The notes: generated from the letters alone by a model not told the origin. Counted from the first letter of the stretch, positions 36,126 through 46,126 are shown. The stretch is DNA of 64,000 nt from Pseudomonadota bacterium (GCA_018240525.1 JAFEFN010000005.1:186001-250000), one strand, 5' to 3'. Numbers and translations are program-made.

Positions 36126-38825
36126 CTAGAACTTGTAGCCGATACCGAAGGTGATGACCCGTGGCCGGACCGGAATCTCAGACTTGATGAACTGTCCGGA
36201 GCTGATATTGGTCACCGCATCCGAATTGCTCAGGTTCTCGCCGGTGATCGTCGCCGTCCACTTGTCCTTCGCCACACCGATGCCCGCATCGTAGGTGGTG
36301 TAGCCCGGGATTTCGTAGCGCAGCAGCGTCGTGGTCGGCGGGTTCTGCGCCGGATCGTCGCCGCTCGGGAAGCTCTGCGGCTGGTTGCTCTGCGAACCGA
36401 TGTGGTTGGCACCGGCCCAGGCGAAGGCGTTGTACTCGCCCTGCATGGTCCAGTCATACCGTGCGCGTACGTTGAACATGATCGCCGGTGAGAACGGCGC
36501 CCGCGTACCCAGTACCCCGTACGGGTTGGTATACGGCTTTCCCTTGACCTGCGTGATGCACTCGCCCAGCGGCGTCGGGTTCGCCGGTGCGGGATTGTTG
36601 CTGGGGAGGCAGGGCGCGTTGGTCTGCTCGGAGGAGTTCCAGGCGCTGGATCCCTGGATGGTGAAACCCTCGAACAGGCGCGCCACCAACTGCAGCTCGA
36701 TGCCCTTCACGCGGTAGGTGGGACCGTTGATATCGAAGGTGGTATTGCCCAGGTGCACGGGATCGAACAGCGGCAGCTGCACGTTCTTCCAGTCCATCTG
36801 GTAGGCGGACAGATTGACCTGCAGGCGGTGCTGCGCCCACTCGCTCTTCAAGCCGATTTCGTTGTTGATGAGTTCGTCCGACTCATACCCGGCGGGCTTC
36901 AGGAACTGATTGTTTCCCGAGGTGTAAGGCGCGACACCCTTCAGGAAGATCTGGCTGCCATCCACGCTGGTGTGAGTGCGGTTGAAGCCACCCGGACGGA
37001 ATCCTTCCGAGTGGGTGTAGTAGGTCATGACATCCGGCGTGATGTGCCAGGTGACGTTGTAGCGCGGCTTCCAGCCCTGCTCGCTCTTGTTGAGGTTCAT
37101 GCCGAAACCGCAATGCGTGCAGGTGCCGTTCGGAACGTTGAGCACCGTGGAGGTGGCGCTGTAGTACTCCGAACCGTGCTCGAACTCGTCGTACTTGTAG
37201 TGACGCGCACCGGCGGTGACGGTCAGGACCTTCGGAATGATGTCGAAGTCGGCGGATGCAAAGAATGCGGTCTGCTTGTAGCCGCGGATAACGTCCTCGC
37301 CAAAGGCGGTGTTGGTGTCGGTGCGATATCCCGGGTGCCAGGCAAAGTAGCCGGGGAAAACGGCGCCGACGGTGGTCACGCAGTCCGGGCCGCCAGCCTG
37401 GGAGATCGCCAGGTTCTGCTCATTACACTGCGGCATGCCCATGTAGTTGAAGTTCATGTCGTCGTAGATGTTGAACTTCTCGTAGAACACGCCCGCCAGG
37501 CCGCGCAGGCGATACTCCTCGTTGGTGCTGATGCGGAACTCGTGGCTGACGTGCGTGTTGCGCACCTGGTCGCGCCAGGCACCCACCGGCGAATAGCAGG
37601 TGGTGGGCTTGGCGGAGCGGAAGTAGAAGTAGCTGGCGCCTTTGCCGGAACAGGCGTAGTAGGCACCGTGGTTACTGCGCATGTAGTTCGAATAGTCCTG
37701 CTGACCATCGATGCTGCGGGTCATGTAGCTGCCGGTGTAGACCGCCTTCAGGTCCCAGGGCAGCTTGCCGTTGATGGTCCAGGCCGTGCTCGAGTACTTG
37801 TCCTTGTTGAAGGCCGGGGTGAATGCGGTCAGCTGGTCCCGCTGCAGCGCATTGCCGTTCGAGTCATACGGGTATTCGTAGAAATAACCGTTCGACTCGG
37901 AGTTCTGGTAGTTCTGCTGCAGCAGGATGTCCCAGTTCTCATTGAACTTGTACAGCAGCGAGAGCCGTGCGCCGCCGTAGTTCATGCTGTTCATGTTGCT
38001 GCCGGTGATGCCCGCATTGGTGGCAATCGGGCTGCCGGGGCGCGCCGGCGGCAGGCCAGTGCCGGCCCCCGGCGGGAATCCCGGATCCGAACCGTCACCG
38101 AGCGGCGGGATCGAGATCGTCCCGGGCACGTTGTCGATCCAGCCGCCCATGTGGTCGGTGAAGATCACCGCGCGCAGGGCCAGGTTGTCGCCGAACGGCA
38201 GGTTGAGGACAAAGTGACCGGCGGCATTCGGGTCACCGCCCGCGGTGATGCCGTAGCTCGCCTGCACCTCGCCCTCGGTCACGCCGAGCTTGGGCTTGTT
38301 GGTGATGTAGCGGATCGCGCCGGCCTGGGCGCCGCCACCGAACAGCGTGCCCTGCGGACCTTCGAGGATCTCGACGCGCTCCATGTCGACCAGGTACACG
38401 TCGTTGTTACGCGCCGGGAACTGCATCGACTGGTCGTCGAGGTAGAGCGCGACGTTGGGGAAAGGCGCCGTGGTCGACTGCGACTGGTTGCCCGAGCCCG
38501 AGCCACCGAGGCCGCGAATGAAGATGTTGCCGGTGCTGCCCGGGCCGTTGCCGCTGTAGGTCACGTTCGGCGTGTACTTGAGCAGGTCGTTGAAGCCGGT
38601 GACGTTCAGTGACTTCAGCGTCTCGCCGCTCATCGCCTGAATCGTGATCGGCACGTCCTGCAGATTCTCAGCACGGCGGTTGGCCGTGACGATGACCTCC
38701 TGCAGACCCCCGGCATCGCCAGCGGTCTCGCTGGCCTGGTCCGCCGGTGCGGCAAACACGATCATCGAAGCCGGAGCACCTAAAATTGCTCCAACAGCAG
38801 CAGAGATCTTCGGATTTAGCTTCAT
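36126..38825 (-). CDS. TonB-dependent outer-membrane receptor
   Basis: 899 residues. Signal peptide, then a TonB-box-like LQEVIVTANRR, the plug domain (LQDVPITIQAMSGETL, VEILEGPQGTLFGGGAQAGAIRYIT) and a 22-strand barrel ending in the aromatic ITFGIGYKF. It imports an unknown large or scarce substrate using TonB/proton-motive force. The plug wording is of the broad FecA/CirA type seen in large receptor families of Xanthomonadales and Sphingomonadales. ATG 38825 starts directly at a Lys-rich signal peptide with GGGGA upstream. A terminator and two TPR-sulfotransferases follow. Confidence 0.93.
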   Translation of the reverse strand: MKLNPKISAAVGAILGAPASMIVFAAPADQASETAGDAGGLQEVIVTANRRAENLQDVPITIQAMSGETLKSLNVTGFNDLLKYTPNVTYSGNGPGSTGNIFIRGLGGSGSGNQSQSTTAPFPNVALYLDDQSMQFPARNNDVYLVDMERVEILEGPQGTLFGGGAQAGAIRYITNKPKLGVTEGEVQASYGITAGGDPNAAGHFVLNLPFGDNLALRAVIFTDHMGGWIDNVPGTISIPPLGDGSDPGFPPGAGTGLPPARPGSPIATNAGITGSNMNSMNYGGARLSLLYKFNENWDILLQQNYQNSESNGYFYEYPYDSNGNALQRDQLTAFTPAFNKDKYSSTAWTINGKLPWDLKAVYTGSYMTRSIDGQQDYSNYMRSNHGAYYACSGKGASYFYFRSAKPTTCYSPVGAWRDQVRNTHVSHEFRISTNEEYRLRGLAGVFYEKFNIYDDMNFNYMGMPQCNEQNLAISQAGGPDCVTTVGAVFPGYFAWHPGYRTDTNTAFGEDVIRGYKQTAFFASADFDIIPKVLTVTAGARHYKYDEFEHGSEYYSATSTVLNVPNGTCTHCGFGMNLNKSEQGWKPRYNVTWHITPDVMTYYTHSEGFRPGGFNRTHTSVDGSQIFLKGVAPYTSGNNQFLKPAGYESDELINNEIGLKSEWAQHRLQVNLSAYQMDWKNVQLPLFDPVHLGNTTFDINGPTYRVKGIELQLVARLFEGFTIQGSSAWNSSEQTNAPCLPSNNPAPANPTPLGECITQVKGKPYTNPYGVLGTRAPFSPAIMFNVRARYDWTMQGEYNAFAWAGANHIGSQSNQPQSFPSGDDPAQNPPTTTLLRYEIPGYTTYDAGIGVAKDKWTATITGENLSNSDAVTNISSGQFIKSEIPVRPRVITFGIGYKF

Positions 38826-39335
38826 CGGGCTGTTCCCCTGAGAATTGGTTGTAGATCCGCCACGCGAACACACCCGGCGACCAGGCGGCTCCCCCATTAA
38901 ACTTTGTATACCACGTCCATGACGGACGCATGAACAAATGCGTCTTCCGGACATGATGCAGCCGCACTCAAGCCCGCGTCTCCCCCGGCGTCACCAAGCC
39001 GTCATGCACGCTTCAAAGGCAGCATTTCACACCATTACGGGCATCAACAGACTAGAAATTGAATAGCCCCATCTGAAAAACCGATGCCGCCGGCCTCAAG
39101 GTCGGTGGCCGGGAGCCCCTGCAGCGGGCCGCGCGGTCCGCCGACGCGTTGAGCCTACGGAGGCGCGATCGTCGGGGGCGCGGCCCCGGTGAACCGCATT
39201 TGTTGCGTTCTGGCATCAGATTTGCCCGACACGGGCGCGGGAGTGGGGGCGCCACCGGCAGCCGAACGCAAGCGCAGGCTTCAGGGCCCTTGATCCTGCA
39301 CCGATTCTCGGAGACTGTGTGCCCTGAGGGGGATC
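38826..39335. other. 510-nt divergent intergenic region, receptor / glpF
   Basis: Apart from the receptor promoter-operator near 38905-38944, I see no supported gene. A 67-codon minus-strand frame at 39052-39255 is Arg/Pro-rich and looks like chance. The half closest to glpF should hold its promoter, but no convincing hexamer pair was found; GAGGGGG just before the glpF ATG is a good ribosome-binding site. Confidence 0.5.
38905..38944 (-). promoter_or_regulatory. Candidate promoter and operator of the TonB-dependent receptor
   Basis: Minus-strand TATACA (38910-38905) is a good -10. Upstream, GACGCAT GAACAA ATGCGTC (38925-38944) is a perfect 7-bp inverted repeat with a 6-nt spacer, centred about 27 bp before the -10 and thus over the -35. 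No strong -35 hexamer is present, so an activator or repressor at the repeat would fit. The regulator is unknown. Confidence 0.45.
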
Positions 39336-40157
39336 ATGGCCGCAGCACAGAACCGGCTCACCGGGGAACTCATCTCCGAGTGCCTGGCGACTTTCATCAT
39401 CCTGGGGCTGGGCGACTCCGCTGCCGCGATGTACGTCCTGTACGACCCCAGTCCCTACCAGCAGGCCTACTGGGGCGTCTGTATCGCCTGGGGCCTGGCC
39501 GTGACGCTTGCGATCTACGTCACCGGCGCGGTCTCCGGGACGCATGCGAACCCTGCGATTACGCTCGCTCTGACGCTTTACCGCAGATTCTCGCGCCGCA
39601 AAGTGCTGCCCTACATCGGTGCGCAGGTGGCGGGCGCCTTCCTCGGGGCAGCCCTGGTCTACTTCCTCTTCGGACCGGTCATCGACCACTACAACCTCGT
39701 GCACCACCTCAGCCGCGCCGGCGATGGCGGGGCCGCCGGCGTGTTCTTCACCCATCCGGGCCTCGCCATCACCCCGGCGCACGCCTTCGCCGACGAGATC
39801 GTGCTCACCGGCATCCTGGTGCTGGGCGTGTTCGCCATTACCGAGCAGTTCAACACCCTCGCCCCTTCGGCCAATACCGGCGCCCTCATCATCGGCCTGC
39901 TGGTGGCCACGATCGGCGCCTGCGCCGGTTACCTCGAGGCCTGGCCGATCAACCCCGCGCGCGACCTGGGTCCGCGGGTGTTCTGCTTCCTCGCCGGCTG
40001 GGGGCACCAGGCCTTCCCCGCACCGCAGAACTACTGGTGGGTGCCCATCGCCGGTCCGCTGCTGGGGGGTGTCGTCGGCGGGGGCCTGTACCAGCTGGCG
40101 ATCCGCCCCTACCTTCCCGCCCGCGTCCGACCCAGCGCCGAGGACTCGCACCCGTGA
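39336..40157 (+). CDS. glpF: Glycerol uptake facilitator (aquaglyceroporin)
   Basis: 273-residue inner-membrane channel of the MIP family with six membrane helices and both pore motifs, HANPAIT and [10 protein letters not shown]. The Asp in the second motif (NPARDLGPR) marks the glycerol-conducting subgroup as opposed to water channels. It overlaps glpK by four bases (GTGA), so uptake and phosphorylation are coupled. The loop [15 protein letters not shown] between the halves is slightly longer than usual. Confidence 0.93.
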   Translation: MAAAQNRLTGELISECLATFIILGLGDSAAAMYVLYDPSPYQQAYWGVCIAWGLAVTLAIYVTGAVSGTHANPAITLALTLYRRFSRRKVLPYIGAQVAGAFLGAALVYFLFGPVIDHYNLVHHLSRAGDGGAAGVFFTHPGLAITPAHAFADEIVLTGILVLGVFAITEQFNTLAPSANTGALIIGLLVATIGACAGYLEAWPINPARDLGPRVFCFLAGWGHQAFPAPQNYWWVPIAGPLLGGVVGGGLYQLAIRPYLPARVRPSAEDSHP

Positions 40158-41644
40158 ACGCCAGCCACGTGCTCGCGATCGACCAGGGAACCACCTCCAC
40201 GCGCGCCATCGTCTTCGATGCCCGCGCACGCACCGTCGCCCTCGCCCGCCGCGAATTTGCCCAGCACTACCCGGCCTCCGGTTGGGTCGAGCACGACGCG
40301 GAGGACATCTGGCGCGACACGGTCGAGGTGCTGCGCGAGGCCATCGAGCGGGTCGGCTGCGGACCGGAGGGAATCGCGGGCATTGGCATCACCAACCAGC
40401 GCGAGACCACCGTGGTGTGGGAGCGTGCGACCGGGCGCCCGCTATACCGTGCCATCGTCTGGCAGGACCGCCGCACCAGCGATGCCTGCGCCGCCCTGCG
40501 CGCGCAGGGCCTGGAGGAGCTGGTGCGCGCGCGCACCGGGCTGCTGCTGGACCCGTACTTTTCGGGCACCAAGGTTGCCTGGATCCTGGACCAGGTCCCC
40601 GGGGCCCGGGCGCGTGCGGAGCGCGGCGAGCTGGCCTTCGGCACCATCGATTGCTTTCTTTTGTGGCGCCTCACCGGGGGCCGCATCCATGCCACGGATG
40701 CGACCAACGCCTCACGCACCCTGCTGTTCGACATCCATCGCCAGGAGTGGGACGCGGAGCTGTGCCAGCTGCTGCGCGTTCCGCGGCCCATGCTGCCCCA
40801 GGTGCTCGACAACAGCGGCCTCTTCGGGGCCACCGAGCCGGGGCTGCTCGGAAGACCGGTGCCCATCACCGGCATGGCCGGTGACCAGCAGGCGGCGCTG
40901 TTCGGCCAGGCGTGCTTCAGCGCCGGCATGGCCAAGTCCACCTACGGCACCGGCTGCTTCCTGCTCCTGAACACGGGCGACACCCCGGTGGCCTCGCACA
41001 ATCGCATGCTCACCACGGTCGCCTGCCGCCTCGGCGGCCGGGTGCGCTACGCGATGGAGGGGTCCATCTTCGTCGCCGGCGCCGCGGTGAAGTGGCTGCG
41101 CGACAGCCTCAAGGTCCTCGGCGCGGCCGCTGACAGCGCCACCGCCGCGGCCGCGGTGCCGGACGATCACGGGGTGTACGTGGTGCCGGCCTTCGTCGGC
41201 CTGGGAGCCCCCTACTGGGACCCCGATGCACGGGGACTGATCTGCGGTCTGACGCTGGACTCCGGCGGCGCCCACCTGATTCGGGCCGTGCTCGAATCCG
41301 TGGCGTACCAGACCCGGGACCTCACGCAGGCCATGGCACGCGACGGGGCGGCGCGCGCCTCGGCCATCCGCATCGACGGGGGCATGGCCGCCAACGACTG
41401 GTTCTGCCAGTTCCTGGCCGACATGCTCGATGCGCGCGTCGAGCGTCCCGCGGATCTGGAGACCACCGCGCTCGGCGCCGCGTTTCTGGCCGGGCTGGCG
41501 ACCGGGGTGTGGAAGGACGAGGCGGCGCTCGCGGCCACCTGGCGCGCGGAGGCCTCGTTCACGCCGCGCATGCCGGCGCAGCGGCGGGAGAAGCTGGCCG
41601 CCGGCTGGCAGCAGGCCATCCGGCGCACCCTGCTGCGCCCGTAA
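40154..41644 (+). CDS. glpK: Glycerol kinase
   Basis: 496-residue FGGY-family kinase making glycerol 3-phosphate. It begins [15 protein letters not shown] and contains [50 protein letters not shown] and [14 protein letters not shown], all canonical. The GTG at 40154 is set by homology. Glycerol-3-phosphate dehydrogenase and a GlpR-type regulator are not in the window, so the pathway must be completed elsewhere. Confidence 0.96.
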   Translation: MNASHVLAIDQGTTSTRAIVFDARARTVALARREFAQHYPASGWVEHDAEDIWRDTVEVLREAIERVGCGPEGIAGIGITNQRETTVVWERATGRPLYRAIVWQDRRTSDACAALRAQGLEELVRARTGLLLDPYFSGTKVAWILDQVPGARARAERGELAFGTIDCFLLWRLTGGRIHATDATNASRTLLFDIHRQEWDAELCQLLRVPRPMLPQVLDNSGLFGATEPGLLGRPVPITGMAGDQQAALFGQACFSAGMAKSTYGTGCFLLLNTGDTPVASHNRMLTTVACRLGGRVRYAMEGSIFVAGAAVKWLRDSLKVLGAAADSATAAAAVPDDHGVYVVPAFVGLGAPYWDPDARGLICGLTLDSGGAHLIRAVLESVAYQTRDLTQAMARDGAARASAIRIDGGMAANDWFCQFLADMLDARVERPADLETTALGAAFLAGLATGVWKDEAALAATWRAEASFTPRMPAQRREKLAAGWQQAIRRTLLRP

Positions 41645-41739
41645 CGGCCCCGCCCCGCAGGCCGGCGATGCCTCTTTGAGATGGCGCTATTCCTTTTCTT
41701 TGATGGGATCCGGCTACGGACTATGGAAGCTTAACGGCC

Positions 41740-43245
41740 ATGGCCATCACCGCCGCACAACGCGACCGGCGCGGCTGGGATGCCCTCGCGGCCGCCCAGC
41801 AGCCCGAGGGACGTGCCTTCATCAACGGGCGCCTGGTGGGCGCGCGCGACGGGCGTGTGTTCAAGGACATCAGTCCCATCGACGGGCAGGTCATTGCCTC
41901 GGTGGCACGCTGCGGCGCGGTGGACGTGGACACGGCAGTGCTCAGCGCCCGCAATACCTTCGAGCACGGCCTCTGGCGGCGCACCGAGCCGCGCGAACGC
42001 AAGCGCGTGCTGCGCCGGTTCGCGGAACTGATCCGCGCCGACGTCGATCACCTGGCGCTGCTGGAGAGCCGCGACGTCGGCAAGCCGATCGCCAACGCCG
42101 TGGCGGTCGATGTCGCCAACTGCGCCGACTGCATCGAGTACTACGCCGAGTTCGCCGACAAGCTGTACGACGAGGTCGCGCCGACCGGTCCGAACGACCT
42201 GGCGCTCATCCGCCGCGAACCACTGGGCGTCATCGGCGCGATCGTGCCGTGGAACTACCCGCTCATCATCAGCTGCTGGAAGGTCGGGCCGGCGCTGCTC
42301 ATGGGCAACAGCATCGTGCTCAAGCCGGCCGAACAGTCACCGCTGTCCGGCATCCGCCTCGCCCAGCTCGCCTGCGAGGCCGGCGTCCCGCCCGGGGTGT
42401 TCAACGTGGTGCCCGGCCTGGGCGAGGAAGCCGGCCAGGCGCTGGCGCGCCACCCCGACGTCGACCTCATCGCCTTCACCGGTTCGACCGAAGTCGGCCG
42501 GCTGATGCTGCGCTACGCGGCCGATTCGAACCTCAAGCGCACCGCGCTGGAGCTGGGAGGCAAGACCCCGCAGGTAGTGTTTGCCGATGCCAACCTGGAG
42601 ACCGCCGCGTACGACATCGCCTGGGGCATCTACTACAACAGCGGCGAGACTTGCCATGCAGGCTCGCGTCTGATCGTGCACGAGAGCGTGCGCGAGGAGC
42701 TGCTCGAGCGGATTGCCGGGGTCGCGGCCACCATCACCCTCGGGCATCCGCTGGACCCGGGCACTCAGATGGGTGCGGTCATCGATCACGGCCACATGGA
42801 GCGCGTGCTCGGCTTCATCGACAGCGGCGTCGCGGGCGGCGCCCGCGTGGTCCTCGGCGGCCACCGCGCCATGGAGGACAGCGGCGGCTTCTACATCGAG
42901 GCGACCATCCTCGATGGCGTGCGCCCGGCGATGAAGGTGGCGCGCGAGGAGATCTTCGGCCCGGTGCTGTCGGTCATGACGTTCAAGGACGAGCTCGCCG
43001 CGGTGCAGATGGCCAATGACACCCCGTACGGGCTGGCCGCGGCGGTGTGGACGGCGGACATCAACGTTGCGCACCGCCTCGCCGGCGCGCTGCGCGGGGG
43101 CACTGTCTGGGTGAACGCCTTCGACCGCTCGACCATGGCCACGCCGTTCGGCGGGTTCAAGCAGTCCGGCTTCGGGCGCGACCGCTCGCTGCACGCGATC
43201 GACAAGTACTGCGACCTGAAGACGGTCTGGACCGCCTACCGGTGA
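41740..43245 (+). CDS. NAD(P)-dependent aldehyde dehydrogenase (PuuC/betaine aldehyde type)
   Basis: 501 residues. Cofactor and catalytic motifs in order are IVPWNYPLIIS, VLKPAEQSPL, FTGSTEVGR, LELGGKTPQVV and the nucleophile Cys304 in NSGETCHAGSR, with a late GGFKQSGFGRD. The wording is nearest gamma-glutamyl-aminobutyraldehyde and betaine aldehyde dehydrogenases. It lies 95 nt behind glpK on the same strand; it may oxidise aldehydes formed by the nearby GMC alcohol oxidoreductase, which is inference. Confidence 0.9.
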   Translation: MAITAAQRDRRGWDALAAAQQPEGRAFINGRLVGARDGRVFKDISPIDGQVIASVARCGAVDVDTAVLSARNTFEHGLWRRTEPRERKRVLRRFAELIRADVDHLALLESRDVGKPIANAVAVDVANCADCIEYYAEFADKLYDEVAPTGPNDLALIRREPLGVIGAIVPWNYPLIISCWKVGPALLMGNSIVLKPAEQSPLSGIRLAQLACEAGVPPGVFNVVPGLGEEAGQALARHPDVDLIAFTGSTEVGRLMLRYAADSNLKRTALELGGKTPQVVFADANLETAAYDIAWGIYYNSGETCHAGSRLIVHESVREELLERIAGVAATITLGHPLDPGTQMGAVIDHGHMERVLGFIDSGVAGGARVVLGGHRAMEDSGGFYIEATILDGVRPAMKVAREEIFGPVLSVMTFKDELAAVQMANDTPYGLAAAVWTADINVAHRLAGALRGGTVWVNAFDRSTMATPFGGFKQSGFGRDRSLHAIDKYCDLKTVWTAYR

Positions 43246-43257
43246 ACGCGCCGCGAC

Positions 43258-44445
43258 CTAGGTCTGCGGAGTGCCGGTCATCTCCAGGTGCAGCCGCTCG
43301 CCGGTATAGGGATGCTTCGCGATGAATGCCTCGTTCAGCTCCACGCCGAGCCCGGGCTCGGTCGGCGGGATGACGTAGCCCTGCTCCCAGCGCACGGGCC
43401 GCAGCAGGATATCGGCATGGAATCCCTGCCAGCGCTCGATGCTCTCGAGGATGAGGAAGTTCGGGCTGCAGGTGGCCAGCTGGATATTGGCCGCCCCCAC
43501 GACCGGCCCGCAGTACAGGTGCGGCGCCAGCTGCACGTGCTGCACCTCGGCCATCGCGGCAATCTTCTTCGCCTCGAGGATGCCGCCGACGCGGCCGAGA
43601 TTCATCTGCAGGATGGCCGCGGCGCCCGCGCGCAGCACCCGCGCAAAATCGTACTTGGTCGTCAGGCGCTCGCCGGCGGCGATCGGGATGCTGGTCGCGC
43701 GTGCCACCCGCGCCATCTCCTCCGGGGCATCCGGGGGCACCGGCTCCTCGAACCACAGCGGGTCGTAGGGCTCCAGGCGCCGCGCCAGCCGGATCGCGCC
43801 GGCGGCGGTCATCTGCCCGTGGGTGCCGAACAGCAGATCGGCGCGGGTGCCTACCGCCTCGCGCAGCAGCTTGACGAAGCGCTCGCACAGGTCCAAGGCC
43901 GGCAGGGACAGCTGCCGCCCGTCGAAGGCGGTATAGGGACCGGCCGGGTCGAACTTGATCGCGGTGAAGCCCTGCGCGAGGTACTCGACGGCGCGCTCCG
44001 CGGACAGTTCCGGATCCTGGTAGACGTCGGTCTTGTCCCCCGGCCGGGCGTAGATGTACGTGTAGGTGCGCAGGCGCTCGTGCACCTTGCCACCGAGCAG
44101 GTTGTAGACCGGCTGGCCGGCCTCCTTGCCGATGATGTCCCAGCAGGCCATCTCCAGCGCGCTCAGCACCCCCATCATCGAGAGGTCCGGGTGCTGGGTG
44201 AACCCTGCGGAGTAGACGCGGCGCCAGATCTTCTCGATGTGGTGCGGGTCCTCGCCCACGAAGTAGCGCCGGAACACGTCCTCCAGCATGCGGGCCACCA
44301 GGTGCGGATCGAAGGGCACGCTGTACGCCTCGCCGACACCGTGTACATTCCCGTCGGTGGTGAGCTTCACGAAGATGAAGTAGCGGCCACCGTTGCCGGG
44401 CGGCGGGTTACCCACCACGAATGTCTTGATGTCCGTGAGCTTCAT
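43258..44445 (-). CDS. Enolase-superfamily dehydratase-like protein (galactonate dehydratase-like)
   Basis: 395 residues starting KLTDIKTFVVGNPPP. Barrel motifs are FTAIKFDPAG, LLFGTHGQMT, LWFEEPVPPD, IAAGERLTT and QLAPHLYCG. The second and third metal Glu residues (EEP, GER) are present, but GTHGQ stands where DxN or DxH normally supplies the first Asp, and the Asp of the QPD motif is replaced in QMNLGRVGG. It therefore belongs to a divergent branch whose chemistry may differ from classical sugar-acid dehydratases. It is divergent from the GMC gene, with only 20 nt between start codons. Confidence 0.78.
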   Translation of the reverse strand: MKLTDIKTFVVGNPPPGNGGRYFIFVKLTTDGNVHGVGEAYSVPFDPHLVARMLEDVFRRYFVGEDPHHIEKIWRRVYSAGFTQHPDLSMMGVLSALEMACWDIIGKEAGQPVYNLLGGKVHERLRTYTYIYARPGDKTDVYQDPELSAERAVEYLAQGFTAIKFDPAGPYTAFDGRQLSLPALDLCERFVKLLREAVGTRADLLFGTHGQMTAAGAIRLARRLEPYDPLWFEEPVPPDAPEEMARVARATSIPIAAGERLTTKYDFARVLRAGAAAILQMNLGRVGGILEAKKIAAMAEVQHVQLAPHLYCGPVVGAANIQLATCSPNFLILESIERWQGFHADILLRPVRWEQGYVIPPTEPGLGVELNEAFIAKHPYTGERLHLEMTGTPQT

Positions 44446-44465
44446 AACACGCTTCGTATCACACT

Positions 44466-46097
44466 ATGACCGATTATGACTACATCATCGTAGGCGCCGG
44501 CGCCGCCGGTTGCGTGCTGGCCAACCGGCTCAGCGCCAACAAGGGCACGCGCGTGCTGCTGCTCGAGGCCGGCGGCTCGGACCGCTCACCGTGGATCCAG
44601 GTGCCGATCGGCTACGGCCGTACCTTCAACGATCCGCGTTACAACTGGATGTACGAGGCACAGCCCGATCCGGGCCTGAACAACCGGGCCGGCTTCTGGC
44701 CACGCGGCAAGGTGCTCGGCGGCTCGAGCTCCATCAACGCGATGGTGTACGTGCGCGGCCAGCCGGCCGACTTCAACGACTGGGCCGCCGCGGGCAACCC
44801 CGGGTGGAGCTGGCCGGAGGTGCTGCCCTACTTCAAGAAGCTCGAGGATCACCCCTGGGGCGCCTCCGAATACCACGGCGCCGGGGGACCGGTCGGCATC
44901 AGCGATGTCTCGGGAAGCGTGCACCCGCTGTGCCACACCTTCCTCAGGGCCTGCGAGGAACTCGGCATCCCGCAGACGCGCGACTTCAACGGCGCCCAGC
45001 CGGAGGGGGCCGGGCTGTGGCAGGTCACGATCAAGGACGGCGTGCGCGTCTCGAGCGCCAGAGCCTATCTGCGCCCTGCCAGCGGTCGCGCCAACCTCGA
45101 GGTGCAGACCCACGCGCTGGCCACGCGCATCCTCTTCAGCGGCACCCGCGCCACCGGCGTCGAGTACCTGCGCGGCGGCAGCGCCCGGCAGGCGCGCGCG
45201 GCCGCGGAAGTCCTGGTGTGCGGCGGATCGATCAACTCGCCGCAGCTGCTGGAGCTGTCCGGCCTGGGCAACCCGCGGATCCTCGGCCAGTTCGGCATCC
45301 GTGTGGTGGCCGACCTGCCCGCCGTCGGCGAGGGGCTGCAGGATCATCTGGCGGTCTCGTATTTCTACCGCTCGCGCGTGCCGACCCTCAACAACCAGCT
45401 CGGCCCCTTCCTGGGCAAGGCGCGCGCGGCACTGCGCTATGCGTTCAACCGCACCGGCCCGCTGGCGATGAGCGTCAACCAGGCCGGCGCCTTCGTGCGC
45501 AGCCGACCGGGGCTTGCCGCACCCAACCTGCACATCTACTTCAACCCCGCCAGCTACAGCACCACGACGCTCGGCTCGCGGCGCCGCCTGCTGCAGCCGG
45601 ATCCCTTCGCCGGCTATCTCATGTCGTTCAACACGTGCCGGCCGACCAGCCGCGGCTCGACCCACATCCGTTCGGGCGACCCCCAGGCGGCACCCTGCAT
45701 CGCCCCCATCTCGCTGGCGACGGCCGCGGACGTGCAGGATGTGTTCGAGGGCGCGCGGCTGGTGCGCAAGATCGCCGCAGCCGGCCCGCTCGCCGCCGTC
45801 ACCGAGAACGAGCGCGAGCCGGGGCTGAAGGTCATGTCGGAGGATGACGTGCTCGCCGACTTCCGCGCCCGCGCCGGCACCGTGTTCCATGCGAGCGGCA
45901 CCTGCGCGATGGGCGCGGACCCGCGCACCGCGGTCCTGGACGCGCGCCTGCGCGTGCGCGGCGTGACGGGCCTGCGCGTGGTGGATGCCTCGGCCTTCCC
46001 GAACGTGACCTCGGGCAATACGAACGCACCGACCATGATGCTCGCGGAAAAAGCCGCCGACCTCATTCTTCAGGACAGCGGCGGCATTCAGGCGTAA
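44466..46097 (+). CDS. GMC-family FAD oxidoreductase (choline dehydrogenase-like)
   Basis: 543 residues. The FAD dinucleotide fold DYIIVGAGAAGCVLANRLS with the ribose-binding LLLEAGG is followed by the GMC signature GKVLGGSSSINAMVYVRG and the C-terminal catalytic region FHASGTCAMG and NTNAPTMMLAEKAADLI. It oxidises an alcohol to an aldehyde; the substrate is unknown, and choline is not indicated without bet genes. A spinster-like transporter follows in the same direction after 29 nt, and an aldehyde dehydrogenase lies nearby. The start has no visible ribosome-binding site. Confidence 0.9.
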   Translation: MTDYDYIIVGAGAAGCVLANRLSANKGTRVLLLEAGGSDRSPWIQVPIGYGRTFNDPRYNWMYEAQPDPGLNNRAGFWPRGKVLGGSSSINAMVYVRGQPADFNDWAAAGNPGWSWPEVLPYFKKLEDHPWGASEYHGAGGPVGISDVSGSVHPLCHTFLRACEELGIPQTRDFNGAQPEGAGLWQVTIKDGVRVSSARAYLRPASGRANLEVQTHALATRILFSGTRATGVEYLRGGSARQARAAAEVLVCGGSINSPQLLELSGLGNPRILGQFGIRVVADLPAVGEGLQDHLAVSYFYRSRVPTLNNQLGPFLGKARAALRYAFNRTGPLAMSVNQAGAFVRSRPGLAAPNLHIYFNPASYSTTTLGSRRRLLQPDPFAGYLMSFNTCRPTSRGSTHIRSGDPQAAPCIAPISLATAADVQDVFEGARLVRKIAAAGPLAAVTENEREPGLKVMSEDDVLADFRARAGTVFHASGTCAMGADPRTAVLDARLRVRGVTGLRVVDASAFPNVTSGNTNAPTMMLAEKAADLILQDSGGIQA

Positions 46098-46126
46098 CCT
46101 GCCCGGACGATGCGAAGTGAGGCCGA

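Noticed and set aside
38903..38912. TTGTATAC resembling half of a HutC-type GntR site
   Set aside because: It coincides with the candidate -10 TATACA, and the second half-site is absent.
39052..39255. Small minus-strand frame in the receptor/glpF spacer
   Set aside because: Arg/Pro-rich product, no ribosome-binding site, no recognisable motif.
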